Notes under the pieces: generated by a model | Told to the model about the DNA's origin: nothing | Database searches by the model: none | Seen by the model: the letters and a program-made list of their open reading frames with translations, nothing else | NCBI RefSeq assembly: GCF_002159845.1 | Contig: NZ_NFJK01000001.1 | Location: 62,001-126,000, forward strand | Direction: 5' to 3' | Length of the DNA stretch: 64,000 nucleotides | DNA from: Anaeromassilibacillus sp. An250 | Lineage (GTDB): Bacteria > Bacillota > Clostridia > Oscillospirales > Acutalibacteraceae | Translations under genes and position numbers: made by a program | Shown: positions 59,206-64,000 of the stretch, one piece after another | Numbering within the stretch: position 1 is the stretch's first letter | Layout: every line of letters begins with the position of its first letter

Positions 59206-60094
59206 CTTGAATCTCTTCTAATATCTGTAAATAGCCTGCTTCGTAATTTCCTTCCGGCGGTTCCATGCAAACGACTTCTACATTCAGACTGTCCAACAGG
59301 GAACATAATTGTAAAAAGCTTTCCGTCTCCGTTCCCACCCGATAGAACACAATCCGATTTTTTACAAAAGGAGCCATTCCACGGTAATTGGCATTCATCA
59401 AAAAAGCCCGGTAGGTCAACAGCCACCAAACGTCCATCTCCACCCGGTCCAAACCATATCCCACAAAAAATAGGTCATGGGTAAAAAAGAGCTCTGCAAA
59501 GCTGCCTGTGCTTTCCCGATCTCCCCGCAGAAGATTAAACAACACCACATCCCTTGCACCCTTTTCATGCGCAAGCAACAGGCTGCGCAACTTTTCCAAG
59601 GCGCCTGCATAATGTTCAAACCCCAGGCAGACGGACGAGGGGGCCTTTGCCTCCCCATGGATGTGGCGGATGGTCTTCCCGCCGGCGGCCTGCTTGCGGA
59701 AAAGGCTATACCGGATTTCCGCACTCCCGGACTTTACCCCATGTTCGAAAAAATGAGGGTCCGCCGCATATTCCAGCATATAGTCGTAATTGGTCGTCAG
59801 GATCTCCTGGACCGGCAAATCCATCAAGCGCTTCTGAAGCAGCTGCGGCTTTTTCTGGGGATCCAGCATGGGCCCCACAATATCGGATTTCATTTGCCAA
59901 AATGCCCTATCCCCCGTAAAGCAGCGGGATTTTAACGCAGCATTCGCGATGCGCTCGAATTCCATGGAAAAGGAGGCGTTGCTTTTCCCTGTCACCCCTA
60001 GCCGTTCCGCCAGGCTGTCCAACATACCGCCCCAGGAATGTAAGACCGGATAACAACGGTTCAAACCATTGCCGACAAAAATTGCACTCGCCAT
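59195..60094 (-). CDS. SIR2-like (SIR2_2) domain protein
   Basis: 299 residues, single domain. FVGNGLNRCYP is the NAD-binding Gly loop; ILTTNYDYML is the characteristic TTNYD motif; RHIHGEAKAPSSVCLGFEHY carries the catalytic His and the following LG-x-x-x-Y, and FFVGYGLDR is the last NAD block. This SIR2_2 type is found in antiphage NADases (for example ThsA, DSR, SIR2-containing systems) but also in isolation. Here there is no obvious partner, so an NADase defence role is only possible. It is upstream of the 148-residue protein gene on the same strand. Confidence 0.8.
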   Translation of the reverse strand: MASAIFVGNGLNRCYPVLHSWGGMLDSLAERLGVTGKSNASFSMEFERIANAALKSRCFTGDRAFWQMKSDIVGPMLDPQKKPQLLQKRLMDLPVQEILTTNYDYMLEYAADPHFFEHGVKSGSAEIRYSLFRKQAAGGKTIRHIHGEAKAPSSVCLGFEHYAGALEKLRSLLLAHEKGARDVVLFNLLRGDRESTGSFAELFFTHDLFFVGYGLDRVEMDVWWLLTYRAFLMNANYRGMAPFVKNRIVFYRVGTETESFLQLCSLLDSLNVEVVCMEPPEGNYEAGYLQILEEIQGQL

Positions 60095-60134
60095 CTGCCT
60101 ATCCCCCTATCTCCAATTTTTTAATATAAATAGC

Positions 60135-60172
60135 AAAAAATCCAGGATCCTAAAATGGTTCCTGGATTTTTT
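60135..60172 (-). terminator. Terminator of the tRNA operon
   Basis: AAAAAATCCAGGA pairs with TCCTGGATTTTTT; T-runs are on both strands. It begins two bases after the encoded CCA of tRNA-Thr and also faces the SIR2 gene. Confidence 0.85.
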
Positions 60173-60173
60173 G

Positions 60174-60249
60174 TGGAGCTGCTAACCAGAATCGAACTGG
60201 TGACCTCATCCTTACCAAGGATGTGCTCTACCGACTGAGCCATAGCAGC
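60174..60249 (-). tRNA. tRNA-Thr (anticodon GGU)
   Basis: Seven-base acceptor pair GCTGCTA/TAGCAGC, encoded CCA, loop TTGGTAA with anticodon GGT, T-loop TTCGATTC. 76 nt with CCA. It is the last of three tRNAs transcribed leftwards from one promoter. Confidence 0.92.
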
Positions 60250-60253
60250 AAAG

Positions 60254-60330
60254 TGGCGACTCGGAACGGGATCGAACCGTCGACCTCTAGCGTGACAGGC
60301 TAGCGTTCTAACCAGCTGAACTACCGAGCC
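60254..60330 (-). tRNA. tRNA-Asp (anticodon GUC)
   Basis: Acceptor GGCTCGG/CCGAGTC with encoded GCCA end; anticodon loop CTGTCAC with GTC; T-loop TTCGATCC. 77 nt with CCA. It is the middle tRNA of the operon. Confidence 0.92.
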
Positions 60331-60333
60331 GTA

Positions 60334-60409
60334 TGGCAGGGGCAGAAGGACTTGAACCCTCGGCACGCGGTTTTGGAGACCGCTGCTCTACCAACTGAGC
60401 TATACCCCT
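60334..60409 (-). tRNA. tRNA-Trp (anticodon CCA)
   Basis: Acceptor AGGGGTA/TGCCCCT, encoded CCA, anticodon loop TCTCCAAA with CCA. 76 nt with CCA. It is the first tRNA after the promoter. Confidence 0.92.
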
Positions 60410-60441
60410 ATTTCTTTGCGGTACCCTCAAGCGCGAGATTA

Positions 60442-60470
60442 ATTCTAGCATTTTCTACACAAACTGTCAA
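60442..60470 (-). promoter_or_regulatory. Promoter of the Trp-Asp-Thr tRNA operon
   Basis: Minus-strand consensus TTGACA and TAGAAT with 17-bp spacing, about 32 bases ahead of the tRNA-Trp 5' end. Confidence 0.88.
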
Positions 60471-60521
60471 TAGTTTTTCGCAAACTTTTTTAAAAAATTT
60501 CAGCCAGATAAAGGAAAGAGT

Positions 60522-60556
60522 AGGCGGGCGAATCCGATGGCCGTTTTCGCCCGCCT
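60522..60556 (-). terminator. Hairpin downstream of pfkA
   Basis: AGGCGGGCGAA pairs perfectly with TTCGCCCGCCT; the minus strand has only a modest T content after it (CTACTCTTTCC). Confidence 0.55.
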
Positions 60557-60579
60557 TGCACATTCCTATGTAGGCTGCT

Positions 60580-61548
60580 TTAGATGGAAATCTTCAGCGC
60601 AATATCATAGAGTTCCTTGTTAAAGGGACGCTTCATCGCCAACGCCTCTGTGATGTCGAGATCCACCACTTTGCCCTCACGGACAACGATGACGCGGTTG
60701 CTACGGCCGCTCTCCAGCAGCTTTACCGCCTTATACCCCATTTCGCTGGCCACCACACGGTCGCGCAACGTCGGGGAACCACCGCGCTGCACATGGCCGA
60801 GCACAGTTGCACGGGTCTCAATACCTGTGCTCTCCTCGATCTTATGAGCCAACTCGGTCACACCGCCGACGCCCTCGGCAACAACAATGATAAAGTGCTT
60901 CTTGCCGGTCTTCTGGGTAAACTGCATACGGTCGATGATATCCTTCTGGAAGTCAAACGGAACCTCCGGCACCAGGATCACGGTTGCCCCCACGGCAATG
61001 CCCACCAGCAGAGCCAGGTCTCCGCAACGGCGGCCCATAACCTCCACAACGCTGCAGCGGTCGTGGGACTCGGTCGTGTCGCGCAGACGGTCCACCATAT
61101 CCACAGCCGTGTTCATAGCCGTGTCAAAGCCGACAGTGTATTCGCTGCTGGCAACGTCGTTGTCAATCGTACCAGGGATGCAGACACAGGGGATGCCTGC
61201 GCCCGTCAGGTCACGCGCGCCGCGGAAGGAACCGTCGCCGCCGATGACTACAACCCCTTCAATGCCCAGCTTCCGGCACATATCTGCCGCCTTCTGGACG
61301 CCTTCCGGCGTATTGTATTCCTTGCTGCGAGCTGTATACAGCATCGTGCCGCCGTGGTGGATGATATCCGACACGCTGCGGAGATCCATTTCGAACACAT
61401 CGCCGCTCAGCAGGCCCTGATAACCCCTGCGGATGCCCAGAACCTCCATACCGGAAGTCAACGCAGTACGCGCTACCGCACGCACTGCTGCATTCATGCC
61501 CGGTGCGTCACCGCCGCTCGTCAACACGCCAATTTTTTTCATACTCAT
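60580..61548 (-). CDS. pfkA: ATP-dependent 6-phosphofructokinase
   Basis: Phosphorylates fructose 6-phosphate, the committed step of glycolysis. 322 residues; the start ATG has AGGAGG eight bases upstream. GGDAPGMNAA is at the N-terminus, GGDGSFRGA has Gly where PPi-dependent enzymes have Asp, and PGTIDNDV has Gly in place of the PPi-type Lys; both mark ATP as phosphate donor. The catalytic Asp is in TIDND. It has its own promoter 90 bases upstream, just after dnaE, with which it is collinear as in many Firmicutes. Confidence 0.96.
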   Translation of the reverse strand: MSMKKIGVLTSGGDAPGMNAAVRAVARTALTSGMEVLGIRRGYQGLLSGDVFEMDLRSVSDIIHHGGTMLYTARSKEYNTPEGVQKAADMCRKLGIEGVVVIGGDGSFRGARDLTGAGIPCVCIPGTIDNDVASSEYTVGFDTAMNTAVDMVDRLRDTTESHDRCSVVEVMGRRCGDLALLVGIAVGATVILVPEVPFDFQKDIIDRMQFTQKTGKKHFIIVVAEGVGGVTELAHKIEESTGIETRATVLGHVQRGGSPTLRDRVVASEMGYKAVKLLESGRSNRVIVVREGKVVDLDITEALAMKRPFNKELYDIALKISI

Positions 61549-61636
61549 AACCGTATCCTCCTAAAAGAAAATCTACTGATTTCAGAATGCCGCGTCCATT
61601 TGACGCTGAAACAGGATTCTTTGTCTAATTATCCCT

Positions 61637-61666
61637 ATTATAGCGTATTTTGTAAGAACTAATCAA
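61637..61666 (-). promoter_or_regulatory. Promoter of pfkA
   Basis: Minus-strand TTGATT and perfect TATAAT with 18-bp spacing, in the 161-bp gap between dnaE and pfkA. Confidence 0.75.
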
Positions 61667-61709
61667 GACATAAATATGGATAAATGAATCCGCTATATGG
61701 AAAATTCAC

Positions 61710-64000
61710 TCATTCCTTCACAAAAGCAACATTTGCCTTGCCCAAAACCTTACAAAGCTCCCGCAAAAGCACGTCATTTACATCCACGCGCATCGAGGTC
61801 GGGGCCAGCATCAGCTTTTTGGTATCTTCAAAATAGACGTATAGGGGTGTGGGGCCGTCAAATACGAGAATATATTTTTTGGCCTTCTCATACAGCGGGC
61901 TTTCCTTACTGGGAACCTTCAAATACAACCCCGGGCGTTTGGACTTCTTCGGGGACGGATGATCCCCTATGCGACCCTTGTCCGGCGCGGGAAGCACCTG
62001 CTCGCATACGAGCTTTGTCTCCTCATCCTCGCGCATGCTCACCCGCCCGCGCATCTGCACAACGCTTCCCTCCGTGATCAGCGCCGCATACTGCGTCAGC
62101 GTATTGGGAAATACCAGCGCTTCGATCGAGCCGAACATGTCCTCCACGGTGACAAACGCCATGGTGCTGTTGTTTTTGGTCACCTTTAAGCGCACCTTTG
62201 TGAGAATGCCCAGCAGTGTCACATGGTCGCCGTCGTGATAGCGGCCTGTATCTTCATCCAGGAGTTCCCCGGTCTTTGCCGCATGCAGTTGTCCATACGC
62301 CGGCAAGTATTCCGCCATGGGATGGCCGGAGAGATACATGCCGGTCACCTCTTTTTCCATTGCCAGCTTGTCCGCCATGCTCAGATCCGCCATGGGCCCA
62401 ATCACGAATTCTTCCTCTGCGGCGCGCGGCGTCAGGCTATCGAAAAAGCCGAGCTGCCCATCCACATTGCGGCGCTTGTCCGCTTCTAGGGATTCGAGGA
62501 CGGAAGCGACGTTCTCCAGCATTTGCCGCCGGTTATAGCCCAGATTGTCCAATGCGCCGCATTTCACCAGGCTTTCCAGCGCACGGCGGTTCAGGTCTTT
62601 TCCATACATCCGCTTGCAAAAATTATAAAACGAGGTGAACGGACCGCCTTGGTCGCGCTCCTGCAACAAGCCGCTGATAAAGCCCTTACCCAAATTCCGG
62701 ATGGCCAGCAGTCCAAAGCGGATGTCCTTCCCGTCGACGGTAAACCCATTCCGGCTGAGATTCACATGGGGCGGCAACACGTGGATGCCCAGGCGGATAC
62801 ACTCAGCAATATAGGCGGACAGCTTGTTGGTCATATCCAAAACGCTGGTGAGCAGTGCGGCCATGTATTCCTGCGGATAATAGCACTTCAGCCATGCAGT
62901 CTGATAGGCCAAGAGCGCATAGGCCGTGGCATGCGATTTATTAAACGCATAGGAGGCAAAGCTCTCCATCTCGCCGAAGATCGCCTTGGCGGTCTCCTCG
63001 TCTACGCCGCGGCGGATACAGCCGTCCACCTCCACGGTGCCGTCTTCATTTACCAGCCCATAGATAAAAATCTGCCGCTCTTTTTCCATGACGTCCGCCT
63101 TTTTCTTGCTCATGGCGCGGCGGACAATATCGGCGCGGCCGAGCGAATACCCCGCCAGGCTCCGGAAAATCTGCATCACCTGTTCCTGGTAGACGATGCA
63201 TCCATAGGTGACGTCCAAAATATCCCGCAGCAGCGGGTGGCGGAACTGCACCTTCTCCGGGTGATGGCGGCACTCGATATACCGCGGGATGGAGTCCATC
63301 GGCCCAGGGCGGTACAGCGAAATCACCGCGATCAAGTCCTCCAAACGCTCCGGCCTGAGCTGCATAATCACGCTGCGCATCCCGCCGGATTCAAACTGGA
63401 ATACCCCGTCCGTGGAGCCAGTGGACAGCATGTCGAAGACCTTTGGGTCGTCCAATGAGATATTTTCAATCTGAAAATCCGGGACTTTGGTGCGGATCAT
63501 CTCCTGCGCGTCGTGGATCACAGAGAGATTACGCAGTCCCAAAAAGTCCATTTTCAAAAGGCCGAGCTCTTCCAAGGTGGTCATGGTGTACTGCGTAACG
63601 ATGGAATCATTGTTCTTTGCGAGCGGGACATACTCGCTCACCGGCCGGTCTGTAATCACAACGCCCGCTGCATGGGTGGAGGCGTTGCGCGGCATCCCCT
63701 CCAGCTGACGGGCCATGTCGATCAACTCATGCACCTGGGGGTCGGTGTCGTACCGCTGCCGCAGCTCCTGCGAGGCCTTCAGCGCCTTTTCCAGCGTGAT
63801 ATTCAACTCCATGGGCACCAGCTTTGCAATGCCGTCCACCGTGGCATAGGGGATCGCCATCGCGCGCCCAACGTCGCGGATGGAGCCGCGCGCCGCCATG
63901 GTGCCAAAGGTAACGATCTGCGCCACGTGGTCACTGCCATATTTGCGCACGACGTAGTCGATCATCTCCTGGCGGCGTTCGTCGCTGAAGTCGATGTCAA
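61710..64000 (-). CDS. dnaE: DNA polymerase III alpha subunit DnaE, partial (C-terminal part)
   Basis: Replicative polymerase. The 5' end runs off the right edge of the window, so the PHP domain and start are not visible; about 763 residues are. The visible part begins in the catalytic DIDFSDER motif, then the palm and fingers with SVIHDAQEMI, YRPGPMDSIPRYI and NKSHATAYALLAYQT, a helix-hairpin-helix part and an OB fold near residue 600 of the visible part (VTLLGILTKVRLKVTKNNS). The C-terminal region is short, as in DnaE1-type proteins. The MIDYVV methionine near 63965 is internal, not a start. Confidence 0.96.
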   Translation of the reverse strand, partial: DIDFSDERRQEMIDYVVRKYGSDHVAQIVTFGTMAARGSIRDVGRAMAIPYATVDGIAKLVPMELNITLEKALKASQELRQRYDTDPQVHELIDMARQLEGMPRNASTHAAGVVITDRPVSEYVPLAKNNDSIVTQYTMTTLEELGLLKMDFLGLRNLSVIHDAQEMIRTKVPDFQIENISLDDPKVFDMLSTGSTDGVFQFESGGMRSVIMQLRPERLEDLIAVISLYRPGPMDSIPRYIECRHHPEKVQFRHPLLRDILDVTYGCIVYQEQVMQIFRSLAGYSLGRADIVRRAMSKKKADVMEKERQIFIYGLVNEDGTVEVDGCIRRGVDEETAKAIFGEMESFASYAFNKSHATAYALLAYQTAWLKCYYPQEYMAALLTSVLDMTNKLSAYIAECIRLGIHVLPPHVNLSRNGFTVDGKDIRFGLLAIRNLGKGFISGLLQERDQGGPFTSFYNFCKRMYGKDLNRRALESLVKCGALDNLGYNRRQMLENVASVLESLEADKRRNVDGQLGFFDSLTPRAAEEEFVIGPMADLSMADKLAMEKEVTGMYLSGHPMAEYLPAYGQLHAAKTGELLDEDTGRYHDGDHVTLLGILTKVRLKVTKNNSTMAFVTVEDMFGSIEALVFPNTLTQYAALITEGSVVQMRGRVSMREDEETKLVCEQVLPAPDKGRIGDHPSPKKSKRPGLYLKVPSKESPLYEKAKKYILVFDGPTPLYVYFEDTKKLMLAPTSMRVDVNDVLLRELCKVLGKANVAFVKE

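Overview
The window is a contiguous piece of a low-to-mid GC Firmicutes chromosome, most likely a strictly anaerobic, endospore-forming clostridium of the Oscillospirales/Ruminococcaceae type. The reasons are: [FeFe]-hydrogenase maturase HydF; sporulation protein YunB; DUF951 and DUF5685 proteins; an IspH-ribosomal protein S1 fusion; a B. subtilis-like order of RNA polymerase and str-operon genes; strong AGGAGG ribosome binding sites; and TTGACA/TATAAT promoters with simple hairpin terminators. The species assignment is inference. Most of the window is core genome. I see no phage, insertion sequence, CRISPR array or rRNA.

Layout. 1-7.5 kb: hydF, then a minus-strand operon prfA-sua5-coaE-lytic transglycosylase-M18 aminopeptidase, a DUF951 gene and divergent birA. 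7.7-15 kb: gltX-glnS (both glutamyl- and glutaminyl-tRNA synthetases), a VanY-type carboxypeptidase, two small orphan proteins, a nitroreductase, a membrane protein and an SDR dehydrogenase. 15-27.4 kb: rpoB-rpoC-rpsL-rpsG-fusA-tuf, reading leftwards from a consensus promoter at about 27.4 kb. 27.5-32.6 kb: a split chromate-type transporter, a DUF4173/HTH/DUF2975 membrane operon with a likely autoregulatory operator, and a lysA-like decarboxylase. 32.6-42 kb: ligA, yunB, ispH-rpsA fusion, two plsC-type acyltransferases, cmk, a HI0933-family flavoprotein and an RpiR regulator. 42-44 kb: a three-gene operon of DUF5685 protein, Cys-rich DnaJ protein and membrane protein. 44.4-48 kb: GNAT acetyltransferase, LysM protein, two tandem paralogous small proteins, a secreted protein and an NlpC/P60 hydrolase with an unusually operator-rich promoter. 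48.3-56.2 kb: murE-murF and four glycosyltransferases, a cell-envelope block. 56.4-60.1 kb: an SH3 lipoprotein, a rhomboid-like protein lacking catalytic residues, several small orphan proteins and a stand-alone SIR2 protein. 60.1-64 kb: a Trp-Asp-Thr tRNA operon, pfkA and the 3' part of dnaE, which runs off the right edge.

Working together. The core blocks cover transcription, translation, peptidoglycan and lipid precursor synthesis, replication (DnaE, LigA), glycolysis (PfkA) and hydrogen metabolism (HydF). The less ordinary signals are a strong Shine-Dalgarno and ATG inside ispH-rpsA that could make free S1; a cluster of TGTAAC inverted repeats around the NlpC promoter; a sigma-54-like -24/-12 match ahead of the DUF5685-DnaJ operon; tandem operator-like repeats ahead of the DUF2975/HTH/DUF4173 operon; and tandem paralogous MKLYDI small proteins. 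These are the best candidates for undescribed biology here. None is proven by sequence alone.
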